Shown here: piece after piece, positions 1 to 6,906 of the stretch
Layout of the letters: each line of letters starts with the position of its first letter
Position numbering within the stretch: the stretch's first letter is position 1
Assembly: GCA_937923355.1 (NCBI GenBank)
Contig: CALAIO010000111.1
Location: forward strand, 1-10,726
DNA from: an uncultured Rhizobiaceae group bacterium
Lineage (GTDB): Bacteria; Pseudomonadota; Alphaproteobacteria; Rhizobiales; Rhizobiaceae
Direction: 5' to 3'
Length of the DNA stretch: 10,726 nt
Translations under genes and position numbers: made by a program
Notes under the pieces: generated by a model
What the model was told of the DNA's origin: nothing
The model's database searches: none
The model's input: the letters and a program-made list of their open reading frames with translations, nothing else

Positions 1-1
1 A

Positions 2-1177
2 ACGGGCGGCAAAATTAGCGATGTTGTTAACATCGGCATTGGCGGATCAGATTTGGGCCCTCGTATGGCTACTCAGTCACTTCGAGAATTCAATGATGGG
101 CCAAAAGTACATTTTGTTGCTAATTCTGACGCCACAGACCTGGATGATATTCTCGAATATATCAATCCGCAAACAACGCTTTTCATCGTTGCATCAAAAT
201 CATTCACTACTGCAGAAACCATGCTTAACGCTCGCAATGCCAAACGCTGGATTGAAGCTGCGATTGGCAAGGAAAATGCTGGCAAACACTTTTGTGCCTT
301 ATCGACCAATCTTGAAGCCACCAAGGCATTTGGTATCGAAGACGAACGTACCTTTGGATTTTGGGATTGGGTTGGGGGCAGATATTCAATCTGGTCAGCC
401 ATCGGATTGTCATTAATGATTTCAATTGGACCAGGCGATTTTGATGAATTTCTTGGTGGTGCATATTCAGCAGACCAGCATTTCAAGAATGCACCTTTGG
501 ATAAAAACATACCCGTCATGATGGCGCTTTTGGGTGTTTGGTACAGAAACGTCTGGGGTTTTCAAACACAGGCGGTCATGCCCTATGATAGCCGAATGTC
601 ACGTTTCCCGGCTTGGCTTCAGCAGCTTGATATGGAATCAAATGGTAAGTCCGTTTTGAAATCCAATGAGCAAACTCAGCTCGATACAGGCCCAATAATT
701 TTTGGTGAAGTTGGAACTAATGGTCAGCATGCTTTCTACCAGCTAATCCATCAGGGAACGGTTATCATTCCATGTGATTTTCTGCTGGCAACCACCGGAT
801 ACGGGGGGCAGGAAAACCGCAATATGTTGATTTCTAATTGCCTTGCACAAACACAAGCGCTGATGATGGGCAGAACACTGGAAGAAGCGGATGGAAACCC
901 TCATCGTGTTTTTGAAGGTAACAGACCGAGCAATACATTCCTCTACAAGGAAGTGACGCCGCATGTCCTTGGTATGCTGATGGCTTTTTATGAGCACAAG
1001 GTTTTCATTCAAGGCGTTTTGTGGGGTATCAATTCATTTGACCAATGGGGGGTGGAACTTGGCAAAGAGCTGTTGCACACGATTGAACCCATGTTGGAAG
1101 AAGGTAATTCGCAAAAAGCCCAGAATAGTTCGACGCAAGGTTTGCTGGATGCAATCCATCAAATGAAAAATAGCTAA
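2..1177 (+). CDS. pgi: Glucose-6-phosphate isomerase, C-terminal 391 residues (5' end outside window)
   Basis: Cytosolic enzyme interconverting glucose 6-phosphate and fructose 6-phosphate in glycolysis, gluconeogenesis and sugar entry to the Entner-Doudoroff and pentose phosphate routes. The frame is open from the window edge and reads VVNIGIGGSDLGPRMA, a conserved PGI block, so the real start lies about 150 residues upstream (family length about 540-550). Visible motifs are SKSFTTAET (sugar-phosphate binding in the SIS fold), the first PGI signature around FWDWVGGRYSIWSAIG, and the second signature GVLWGINSFDQWGVELGK. The expected catalytic residues are present: Glu in QLDMESNGK (codon 635-637), His in GTNGQHAFYQ and Lys at the end of QWGVELGK. 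No frame interruption is seen. It is convergent with the BCCT transporter gene. The family assignment is secure. Confidence 0.97.
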   Translation, partial: TGGKISDVVNIGIGGSDLGPRMATQSLREFNDGPKVHFVANSDATDLDDILEYINPQTTLFIVASKSFTTAETMLNARNAKRWIEAAIGKENAGKHFCALSTNLEATKAFGIEDERTFGFWDWVGGRYSIWSAIGLSLMISIGPGDFDEFLGGAYSADQHFKNAPLDKNIPVMMALLGVWYRNVWGFQTQAVMPYDSRMSRFPAWLQQLDMESNGKSVLKSNEQTQLDTGPIIFGEVGTNGQHAFYQLIHQGTVIIPCDFLLATTGYGGQENRNMLISNCLAQTQALMMGRTLEEADGNPHRVFEGNRPSNTFLYKEVTPHVLGMLMAFYEHKVFIQGVLWGINSFDQWGVELGKELLHTIEPMLEEGNSQKAQNSSTQGLLDAIHQMKNS

Positions 1178-1198
1178 ATAGTTCAATTTATTCCAAGC

Positions 1199-1233
1199 AA
1201 AAAAAAGCCCCCGCTTTAATAAAGAGGGGGCTT
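1199..1233 (-). terminator. Hairpin terminator between convergent pgi and BCCT genes
   Basis: The arms AAGCCCCC (1205-1212) and GGGGGCTT (1226-1233) pair perfectly. An inner CTTT/AAAG pair extends the stem past one G/A mismatch and leaves a 3-nt loop. Read on the minus strand, the stem is followed by eight T (the A run at 1199-1206), which is the classic intrinsic form, so it best serves the BCCT gene. On the plus strand the stem is followed by only a weak T tract, so termination of pgi here would be less efficient. Confidence 0.85.
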
Positions 1234-1255
1234 GATTGATCGTATTGCAGTTAGC

Positions 1256-2965
1256 CTACTCCGCAGGAGCAGCTTCCATTTCTTCATTGATCGTTGCTAT
1301 ACCAGCCGCTTCACGACGAGTGTCGTTATAAATTGCTTTGACAAGTGCAACACACATCAAAACCATAACGAGTGAGAACGGTAGCGCGCCAATAACCATC
1401 GCGGTCTGAATGGCTCCAGTCCCGCCGGAGATCAGCAATCCACCAACCACGAAGGCGAGGGCAGCACCCCAGAAGAGAATATGTGGACGTGCTTTTGGCC
1501 CTTCGTCACCCGCCGCGTTGATTGTATTCACAATCAATACGGCAGAGTCTGCTGATGTCACAAGGAACGTCATCAACAAAACCACGATAAGAAGCGCCAT
1601 GCCCCAAGCCAGTGCTTCCGCGATTGGCGCGAGCATGAACTCGGTCATTGCGAATATCTTGTCGCCGTTACCAGCTTCAAGAATGAGACCGTTTGCAGCA
1701 CCATTAAGTTCCAGATCAATCGCAGTACCGCCAGCCCATGCGAACCAGACGAAACACATTAAAGCAGGAACGATCATTGCACCCAGTACAAATTCACGGA
1801 TCGTACGACCGCGCGAAATACGCGCCAGGAACAAGCCTACGAATGGAGCAAACGCAATCCACCATGCCCAGTAGAATACAGGCCACCAACCTTGCCACTG
1901 TGTCAGCAAGAATGATTCACTGCCTTCAACACCATCGGATGAGAAAACGTTAAAGCTCAAGTATGGTAGTGCGATGAGATAATCCCAGATGCCAACGAAG
2001 AACGCTGTTGCCCCGAACCAAGTAGCTCCAAAGATAATAAAGAAGCCAAGCAAAATGATCGACAAAACCATGTTGATATTTGATAGCCACTTAATACCTT
2101 TACCAACACCAGATAGCGCTGACAGTGTCGATGCACCCATGATGAATAGAAGCGCAACAACAATACCAAATGTATTCACAGTGCCAGCTATGGAATCGCC
2201 ACCTTCATTGACAGCGCCTTCTGCGTGAACAAGTCCACCGATGCCGATGCGTGTCAGGCCTGCAACAAACTGGTCAACGCCAAATCCAAGTGTTTGAGCA
2301 ACACCAAGAATGGTCGCCACAACAGCTACGATATCAATCAGGTGACCAAGAGGTCCCGAAAGTGACTTGCCAAATAGTGGTGTCAGCGAAGAACGAATTG
2401 TAAGAGGTAAGCCGCGTCTATAACAAAAGAACGCCAAACCAAGGCCTGCAATTGCATAACATGCCCATGCACCAAATCCCCAGTGCAAGAATGACCAGAC
2501 ATAGGCCTCACGTACGTTATCTGCACTCAATGAATTGGTAATGCCTTGAATAACAGCCGGATTGTTTTTGAAGTGTGCGACTGGCTCTGCAACCGCCCAA
2601 GTCAACATACCGACACCAATACCGGCACCAAACATCATGGAGAACCAGGAGAAGTTTGAAAACTCAGGTTTCTCACCGTCTCTGCCCAGATTAAGTCGAC
2701 CAGCAGCTGGCCATAAGGCAAGACCGATACATACGATGATGAACAAGGCAACAACCCAAATGTACCATGCAGCAAATTGCGCCAAAATGGCTGAGTTCCA
2801 CTCACCCAATACTGTTCCAGCTTCTTTGGGCCATACAATACACCATACGACGAGAATACTGATGATGATTTTACTGATAACAGCAACGTTGACGCTGAAG
2901 CCCCGATAAAACCCTGTATCTGCCGTTTTAATCGGCAAATCCATAAGCGGTGGTTTGATTGACAT
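1256..2965 (-). CDS. BCCT-family transporter (choline/betaine/carnitine-type, compatible-solute uptake)
   Basis: Inner-membrane secondary transporter of 569 residues, the usual BCCT size, with about 12 hydrophobic segments. Family marks are the glycine-rich TM3 stretch FGAGIGVGMLTWAVAEP (residues 112-128), the TM4 aromatic series W162/W167/Y170 that lines the quaternary-amine site in BetP, and the TM8 block WWPVFYWAWW (360-369) followed by FVGLFLARISRGRTIREF. Known members import betaine, choline, carnitine, ectoine or DMSP, usually with Na+ or H+; the substrate cannot be fixed from sequence. The C-terminal tail is short and acidic, so a BetP-like basic osmosensor tail is not evident. In TM8 a Pro replaces the usual Thr of the signature and Phe372 sits where a Trp is common. 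The start is set by an in-frame stop just upstream and by an AAGGAGG at 2979-2985, which is 13 nt away. A LysR gene is divergent from it. Confidence 0.93.
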   Translation of the reverse strand: MSIKPPLMDLPIKTADTGFYRGFSVNVAVISKIIISILVVWCIVWPKEAGTVLGEWNSAILAQFAAWYIWVVALFIIVCIGLALWPAAGRLNLGRDGEKPEFSNFSWFSMMFGAGIGVGMLTWAVAEPVAHFKNNPAVIQGITNSLSADNVREAYVWSFLHWGFGAWACYAIAGLGLAFFCYRRGLPLTIRSSLTPLFGKSLSGPLGHLIDIVAVVATILGVAQTLGFGVDQFVAGLTRIGIGGLVHAEGAVNEGGDSIAGTVNTFGIVVALLFIMGASTLSALSGVGKGIKWLSNINMVLSIILLGFFIIFGATWFGATAFFVGIWDYLIALPYLSFNVFSSDGVEGSESFLLTQWQGWWPVFYWAWWIAFAPFVGLFLARISRGRTIREFVLGAMIVPALMCFVWFAWAGGTAIDLELNGAANGLILEAGNGDKIFAMTEFMLAPIAEALAWGMALLIVVLLMTFLVTSADSAVLIVNTINAAGDEGPKARPHILFWGAALAFVVGGLLISGGTGAIQTAMVIGALPFSLVMVLMCVALVKAIYNDTRREAAGIATINEEMEAAPAE

Positions 2966-2978
2966 TTTTTGTACCTAT

Positions 2979-2985
2979 CCTCCTT
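2979..2985 (-). promoter_or_regulatory. Perfect Shine-Dalgarno of the BCCT gene, unusually far from the start codon
   Basis: The minus strand reads AAGGAGG, fully complementary to the 16S anti-SD core. The spacer to the ATG is 13 nt (2966-2978), longer than the usual 5-9. No other in-frame start lies nearer, because an in-frame TAG occurs at 2975-2977, so the MSIKPP start is the only reasonable one. Confidence 0.7.
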
Positions 2986-2989
2986 AGAT

Positions 2990-3020
2990 ATTTTAATATT
3001 AAAATGGAAAACTCCATTTT
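2990..3020 (-). repeat. Two overlapping, mutually exclusive inverted repeats in the BCCT leader
   Basis: Positions 2990-3005 form a perfect 16-bp palindrome (ATTTTAATATTAAAAT). Positions 3001-3020 form a hairpin with arms AAAATGGA and TCCATTTT around a 4-nt loop. The two share 3001-3005, so in RNA only one can form fully. Both lie just upstream of the BCCT Shine-Dalgarno and, if the promoter proposed at 3114-3143 is right, inside the mRNA leader. They could equally be a DNA operator; the AT-rich dyad also contains the T-N11-A spacing typical of LysR sites. Confidence 0.5.
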
Positions 3021-3090
3021 CCCCCACTATCAGTCCAAAACAGATTTCTCTTCTTTAAACTATCTTTCATGCTAAACCTGACTCGCAGGC

Positions 3091-3118
3091 TTGGCTAGTG
3101 TTAATATTTTAGTAATAT
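3091..3118 (+). promoter_or_regulatory. Candidate promoter for the LysR gene, back to back with the BCCT promoter
   Basis: TTGGCT (3091-3096) and TAATAT (3113-3118) are spaced by 16 nt. The -10 box coincides with the -10 proposed for the BCCT gene on the other strand, the overlapping arrangement often seen for LysR regulators and their divergent targets. The match is modest. Confidence 0.25.
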
Positions 3119-3143
3119 ATTTCCATGGATGAATAGGGTGTAA
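3114..3143 (-). promoter_or_regulatory. Candidate sigma70 promoter for the BCCT gene
   Basis: On the minus strand a TTACAC (3138-3143) and a TATATT (3114-3119) are separated by 18 nt. Transcription would begin near 3107 and give a leader of about 140 nt. The -35 box overlaps the ribosome-binding region of the divergent LysR gene. This is a consensus match only. Confidence 0.35.
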
Positions 3144-3149
3144 TTGATA

Positions 3150-4070
3150 ATGGCTGACATAAGTACTGCTTATAAGAAGTTGAGCTATAACCTTGTTGCG
3201 CTATGTGCTTTTGACCTGGTTGCGCAGCATGGAAATTTTACGGGTGCCGCTGAAGTTCTGGGGATAAGTCAATCTGCAATCTCACAGCGCATTAAGGCTC
3301 TCGAGCTCGAGCTTGGTGTTGTTTTGTTCAAGCGTGAACATCGAGGTGTAACACTCACCAATGATGGAATGCGATTGTTAAATGTTGTTCGCCCCGCAAT
3401 GAAGCAAATGAGCAGCTCTGTATCGACCTTGCTTGAGCGCAAGTCAAAACCAAGAGTGAGGCTTTCTGCTGATTTTGCGTTTTCGACATTTTGGCTTTTG
3501 CCTCGGCTACCGCAATTACGCACTGAGCTGGGTGAAGAAATAGAGATTCAAATATTGGCTTCACAAGTCCCGCCCGACCTCTATGCTGATGATTGCGATA
3601 TCAACATACACGTCGGACCTGTTGGGAAAATGCAAAACGGCGATGTCATGCTGATGGAAGAAAAAGTTGTTGCGGTATGCAGTCCTGAATTTAAAGAGCA
3701 AAATTCACAAATTACCACTACATCTGACTTGCTCAACATTCCTTTGTTAAGTCTATCAAAACCACCTTCGGCTGCGTGGCAGACATGGTACGGTTGGTTC
3801 GAAGCCCTTGGAATAGAAGGGGAACGATCGCGCAGTTACAATAGTTTCAACAATTATGACATGGTCATTCAAGCCGCAGTTGCAGGGCAAGGGGCTGCAC
3901 TTGGTTGGTTGGGGCTCATTGATGATCTTTTACAAAAAGGGTCTTTGGTAAAATTAACAGATGATTTAGTTGCTAGTGAGTGCGGTTATATCATGTCCCG
4001 TGCACAACCTTTGGGGACTAAAGGCCCAGACCTTATTTACGATTGGATAGAAGCGCAGTGTAATTTGTAG
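3150..4070 (+). CDS. LysR-family transcriptional regulator (GcvA-like)
   Basis: DNA-binding regulator of 306 residues, standard LysR length. The N-terminal winged helix-turn-helix covers about residues 15-72, with the helix-turn-helix core FTGAAEVLGISQSAISQRIK and the wing-side block LGVVLFKREHRGVTLTNDG. A linker helix follows, then a periplasmic-binding-protein-like effector domain (about 100-300) containing the WQTWYGWF region typical of GcvA-like members. A TTG two codons earlier (3144) keeps the frame open, but the ATG at 3150 is preferred: AGGG at 3135-3138 precedes it and the product begins MADIST. It is divergent from the BCCT transporter, so by the usual LysR logic it probably controls that gene and itself; the effector might be the transported osmolyte or a catabolite, which is inference. 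Its stop codon directly abuts the stop codon of the convergent glycosylase gene. Confidence 0.93.
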   Translation: MADISTAYKKLSYNLVALCAFDLVAQHGNFTGAAEVLGISQSAISQRIKALELELGVVLFKREHRGVTLTNDGMRLLNVVRPAMKQMSSSVSTLLERKSKPRVRLSADFAFSTFWLLPRLPQLRTELGEEIEIQILASQVPPDLYADDCDINIHVGPVGKMQNGDVMLMEEKVVAVCSPEFKEQNSQITTTSDLLNIPLLSLSKPPSAAWQTWYGWFEALGIEGERSRSYNSFNNYDMVIQAAVAGQGAALGWLGLIDDLLQKGSLVKLTDDLVASECGYIMSRAQPLGTKGPDLIYDWIEAQCNL

Positions 4071-4901
4071 TTACTGGCTCATGATATGCTGTTTTAATGA
4101 GAGTAAATCCTGCCATACAAGTTTTTTGTGCAAAGGTTGTCGAAGCAAATAAGCAGGATGCAGTGTGGGTAGCGCTTTGACGCTTGTATTGTCGGTTTTA
4201 ACCTCGCTCCATTTGCCACGTAGTTTCATTATGCCGTCGCTGGTTTTTAACAACGTTTTCGCAGATGAGCCACCCAGCATCAAAATCACATCAGGTTTAA
4301 TGAGTTCGATATGTCGTTCGATAAAAGGGCGGCAGATTTCAGTTTCTGCTGGCGTAGGTGTGCGGTTTCCTGGTGGTCGCCATGGAATGACATTCGTGAT
4401 ATAGGCCATAGTTCTATCAAGGCCGATTGCCGCAAGTTGCTTATCAAGTAATTGACCAGCACGTCCGACAAAAGGAAGCCCTTGAATATCTTCGTCTCGA
4501 CCAGGCGCTTCACCAATAAGCATGACATTGGATTCTGGATTGCCATCTGCAAAAACAAGTGACTTTGCTGTTCTTTTTAGATTGCATCCATCAAAGGAAG
4601 CCATTGCCGATTTTAAATCTTCAAGATTCATGGCTGCTGCAGCAATTGACTTCGCCATCTCTACAGCAGCGCCATCCGGCATGGTTGTCTGTGGCTTGGG
4701 TGCAGGTGCAGGGCGAGGAGCATTTTCCGCTTTTTGCGCTAATCTTTGTGCAGGTGAAGGTGCGGATTGATTGGATGAAGCCTTTGTTTTTGCTCGAGGC
4801 GGTGGTGGAGTTTCGCTGAAACGGTCAATAGGATTATCTTCAAGCAAGATGTCCACACCTGCTTCAACATACCATTCCATGATCTCTTTTATATTGTCCA
4901 T
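4071..4901 (-). CDS. Uracil-DNA glycosylase, family 4-like, lacking two of four Fe-S cysteines
   Basis: Base-excision repair enzyme of 276 residues expected to remove uracil from DNA. The N-terminal part (1-30) is followed by a Pro/Ala-rich linker (about 31-75). The catalytic core has GEAPGRDED (130-138), the [14 protein letters not shown] block (140-153), [15 protein letters not shown] (170-184) and the C-terminal LHPAYLLR motif with His248. Family 4 enzymes normally bind a 4Fe-4S cluster through four Cys. Here only C106 (in DGCNLK) and C190 (in EICRPF) remain: the other member of the first pair is missing and Trp174 stands where the third Cys usually sits, so the classic cluster is unlikely. 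I believe related alphaproteobacterial proteins share this form, which argues for a subfamily rather than a dead gene. The start is the first ATG after an in-frame TAA; its ribosome-binding site is weak. Divergent from ETF-QO. Confidence 0.9.
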   Translation of the reverse strand: MDNIKEIMEWYVEAGVDILLEDNPIDRFSETPPPPRAKTKASSNQSAPSPAQRLAQKAENAPRPAPAPKPQTTMPDGAAVEMAKSIAAAAMNLEDLKSAMASFDGCNLKRTAKSLVFADGNPESNVMLIGEAPGRDEDIQGLPFVGRAGQLLDKQLAAIGLDRTMAYITNVIPWRPPGNRTPTPAETEICRPFIERHIELIKPDVILMLGGSSAKTLLKTSDGIMKLRGKWSEVKTDNTSVKALPTLHPAYLLRQPLHKKLVWQDLLSLKQHIMSQ

Positions 4902-4952
4902 GGCGACAGTTTAGCCTGCTATTTTCTCCTTTGTAAGTAAAACTGTCGTGGA

Positions 4953-4982
4953 TTCACAATCAAACTGCGTCAAAATTATTAT
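4953..4982 (+). promoter_or_regulatory. Candidate sigma70 promoter for ETF-QO
   Basis: TTCACA (4953-4958) and TATTAT (4977-4982) are separated by 18 nt within the 149-nt space between the divergent glycosylase and ETF-QO genes. Transcription would start near 4989, giving a leader of about 60 nt. The same AT-rich core reads TATAAT on the minus strand (4978-4983) and could serve the glycosylase gene, but I see no good -35 for it. Confidence 0.3.
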
Positions 4983-5050
4983 AGCTTCTGGCAAACATCG
5001 TGATATGAAGATAAAAATGCTGAAAAAAGCGAATGAATTTGGAGATTTAA

Positions 5051-6751
5051 ATGTCGGAAGAAACCGCCCTTGAACCACGCGAAAGCATGGAATTTGATGT
5101 AGTGATTGTTGGTGCAGGTCCTGCAGGCCTATCTGCTGCGATCAAGCTAAAACAACTTAATGCAGATCTTGAAGTTGTGGTCCTTGAAAAAGGCCCTGAA
5201 GTAGGCGCTCATATTTTTTCTGGTGCAGTGATCGATCCGATAGCAGTTGATCGTTTGATCCCGGATTGGAAAGAGGAAAGCGACCATCCTTTCAAGGTTC
5301 CTGTAACAGATGACATCTTCAATTTCTTGACTGAAACAAGTTCAAAGAAATTGCCAGGCTTTGGCATGCCAAAGTTCATGCACAACCATGGTAACTACAT
5401 CGTATCACTCGGAAATGTATGTCGCTGGCTTGCAGAAAAAGCAGAAGGTCTTGGCATCGAAGTATATCCGGGATTTGCAGCAGCTGAATTGATCTATGAC
5501 GAGAACGGCGCGGTTAAGGGTGTCGCAACCGGTGACATGGGACTTCAAAAAGACGGAACGCCTGGCCCAATGCACGAACGAGGCATGGAGCTCCATGGCA
5601 AATATGTTCTCTTTGGCGAGGGCGCACGTGGTTCATTATCAAAAGAGTTGATTGCCAAGTTTGATCTTGCAAAAGACAGTAGCCCGCCAAAATTTGGTAT
5701 TGGTTTTAAAGAGCTATGGGAAGTTGATCCGTCAAAGCATAAAGAAGGCCTTGTTGAGCATTCCTTGGGTTGGCCGTTGAAGACAGATCAAGACGGCGGT
5801 TCGTTTGTTTATCACATCGAAAACAATCAGGTTTACGTGGGTTATGTTGTGGCGCTTGGTTACAAAAATCCATATCTGTCACCGTTTGAAGAGTTCCAGC
5901 GTTTCAAAACTCATCCATCTATTGCACCACTTTTGGAAGGAGCAAAGCGTCTTTCTTATGGTTCGCGTGCTATCACACAAGGCGGTTACCAATCTGTACC
6001 ACGCCTTTCATTCCCGGGTGGCGCGCTACTCGGTTGTGCAGCAGGTTTTGTAAACGTGCCTCGTATTAAAGGTTCTCACAACGCAATGCTATCAGGCATG
6101 TTGGCTGCAGAACATATTGTTGAAGCACTTGCTGCAGGGCGCGCAAATGATGAGCTTGTTAGCTATGAAGAAGCCTGGCGTGAAGGTGATATCGGTAAAG
6201 ATTTATTCCCTGTGCGAAACGTAAAGCCATTGGTCACAAAGCATGGTTCAATCAAGGGCATGTTCTTATCAGGTATCGATATGTGGTGTAACATTCTGCT
6301 TAAGTGGTCACCGTTTGGTACTATGAAGCATGAGAAAGCTGACTATCAGGCAACTGAACCAGCAAGCATGCACGAACCAATCGAATATCCAAAACCAGAT
6401 GGCAAATTGACCTTTGATCGTTCTTCATCAGTATTTTTATCAAACACAAACCATGCTGAGGGCCAGCCGGTTCACTTGAAGGTTGCTGATCTGGATAAAC
6501 AAAAGCAATCTGAGCTTATGGAATTTGCAGGACCATCTCAACGTTACTGCCCAGCAGGCGTTTATGAGTGGGTCGATGGCAATGGCGATAGTGTTCCACT
6601 AGGCAAAGAAGCTGAAGCAAAAGACGCAAGCTTCGTGATTAACAGCCAAAACTGTGTTCACTGTAAAACCTGTGATATCAAAGATCCGAACCAGAACATT
6701 AACTGGACTGTGCCGCAAGGCGGTGAGGGGCCTGTTTATCCAAACATGTAA
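5051..6751 (+). CDS. Electron transfer flavoprotein-ubiquinone oxidoreductase (ETF-QO)
   Basis: Membrane-associated FAD and 4Fe-4S enzyme that takes electrons from reduced ETF, fed by acyl-CoA dehydrogenases and dimethylglycine/sarcosine-type dehydrogenases, and reduces ubiquinone. It has 566 residues, close to the family norm. The N-terminal FAD-binding Rossmann motif is VVIVGAGPAGLSAA (17-30), followed by the ETF-QO-specific GAHIFSGAVIDP (52-63). A second conserved flavin region is GCAAGFVNVPRIKGSHNAMLSG (328-349), written here only by position and ends. The C-terminal ferredoxin-like part supplies four cluster cysteines: C500 in RYCPAGVYE and C535, C538 and C541 in NCVHCKTCDIKDP. Catalytic parts are intact. 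GGAG at 5041-5044 lies 6 nt before the ATG. It is a single-gene unit ending in a strong terminator. The homologue is called ETFDH in animals; no bacterial symbol is universal. Confidence 0.97.
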   Translation: MSEETALEPRESMEFDVVIVGAGPAGLSAAIKLKQLNADLEVVVLEKGPEVGAHIFSGAVIDPIAVDRLIPDWKEESDHPFKVPVTDDIFNFLTETSSKKLPGFGMPKFMHNHGNYIVSLGNVCRWLAEKAEGLGIEVYPGFAAAELIYDENGAVKGVATGDMGLQKDGTPGPMHERGMELHGKYVLFGEGARGSLSKELIAKFDLAKDSSPPKFGIGFKELWEVDPSKHKEGLVEHSLGWPLKTDQDGGSFVYHIENNQVYVGYVVALGYKNPYLSPFEEFQRFKTHPSIAPLLEGAKRLSYGSRAITQGGYQSVPRLSFPGGALLGCAAGFVNVPRIKGSHNAMLSGMLAAEHIVEALAAGRANDELVSYEEAWREGDIGKDLFPVRNVKPLVTKHGSIKGMFLSGIDMWCNILLKWSPFGTMKHEKADYQATEPASMHEPIEYPKPDGKLTFDRSSSVFLSNTNHAEGQPVHLKVADLDKQKQSELMEFAGPSQRYCPAGVYEWVDGNGDSVPLGKEAEAKDASFVINSQNCVHCKTCDIKDPNQNINWTVPQGGEGPVYPNM

Positions 6752-6765
6752 CGGGAAAAACAAAC

Positions 6766-6807
6766 AAAACCGCACTTGAAATTCGATGTTTCAGGTGCGG
6801 TTTTTTT
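6766..6807. terminator. Bidirectional intrinsic terminator between ETF-QO and the CBS/microprotein unit
   Basis: Arms 6766-6781 (ending CCGCACTTGAAA) and 6789-6804 (starting TTTCAGGTGCGG) pair over about 16 bp with a single T-G wobble and a 7-nt loop. Seven T follow on the plus strand (6801-6807). On the minus strand the stem runs into a T-rich stretch (GGTTTTGTTTG), so it can also end the convergent minus-strand transcript. Confidence 0.92.
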
Positions 6808-6813
6808 ATAGCG

Positions 6814-6906
6814 TTATTTCGCTCTGTAATATGAGAGTGTGAAAAACGCTATGGCAACAACAAAAGTGCTGATTGATAAGAATGGTATAAGAGTTGAAGT
6901 ATCCAT
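6814..6906 (-). CDS. Single-pass membrane microprotein, 30 residues, downstream of the CBS gene
   Basis: This short reading frame, reading MDTSTLIPFLSISTF and ending SYYRAK before TAA, has no recognised family. It is supported by three things in the sequence: an AAAGGAG (6914-6920) with an ideal 7-nt spacer, a product with a polar N-terminus, one uninterrupted hydrophobic helix of about 20 residues (Leu6-Ser25) and a YYRAK tail that places positive charge at the C-terminal end, and its place between the CBS gene and a terminator starting 7 nt past its stop. By charge the likely topology is N-out, C-in. It lies 63 nt after the CBS stop on the same strand, so co-transcription with it is likely. 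A plus-strand reading frame of 37 codons overlaps it but has no ribosome-binding site. Function is unknown; small single-span proteins often regulate or stabilise a membrane partner, which is only a possibility here. Confidence 0.65.
   Translation of the reverse strand: MDTSTLIPFLSISTFVVAIAFFTLSYYRAK

Noticed and set aside
1410..1874. Plus-strand 154-codon frame opposite the BCCT gene
   Set aside because: It lies wholly antisense to a clear transporter gene and its Ala/Pro/Arg-rich product is the usual shadow of a membrane-protein gene.
2999..3070. Minus-strand 23-codon upstream reading frame in the BCCT leader (MKDSLKKRNLFW...), ending inside the palindrome
   Set aside because: It has only a CAGG as possible ribosome-binding site and no telling composition. 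It could be a leader peptide, but a frame this short is expected by chance; conservation of the frame in relatives would be needed.
5005..5073. Plus-strand 22-codon frame overlapping the start of ETF-QO in another frame
   Set aside because: No ribosome-binding site precedes it, and it overlaps the well-supported ETF-QO start and Shine-Dalgarno.
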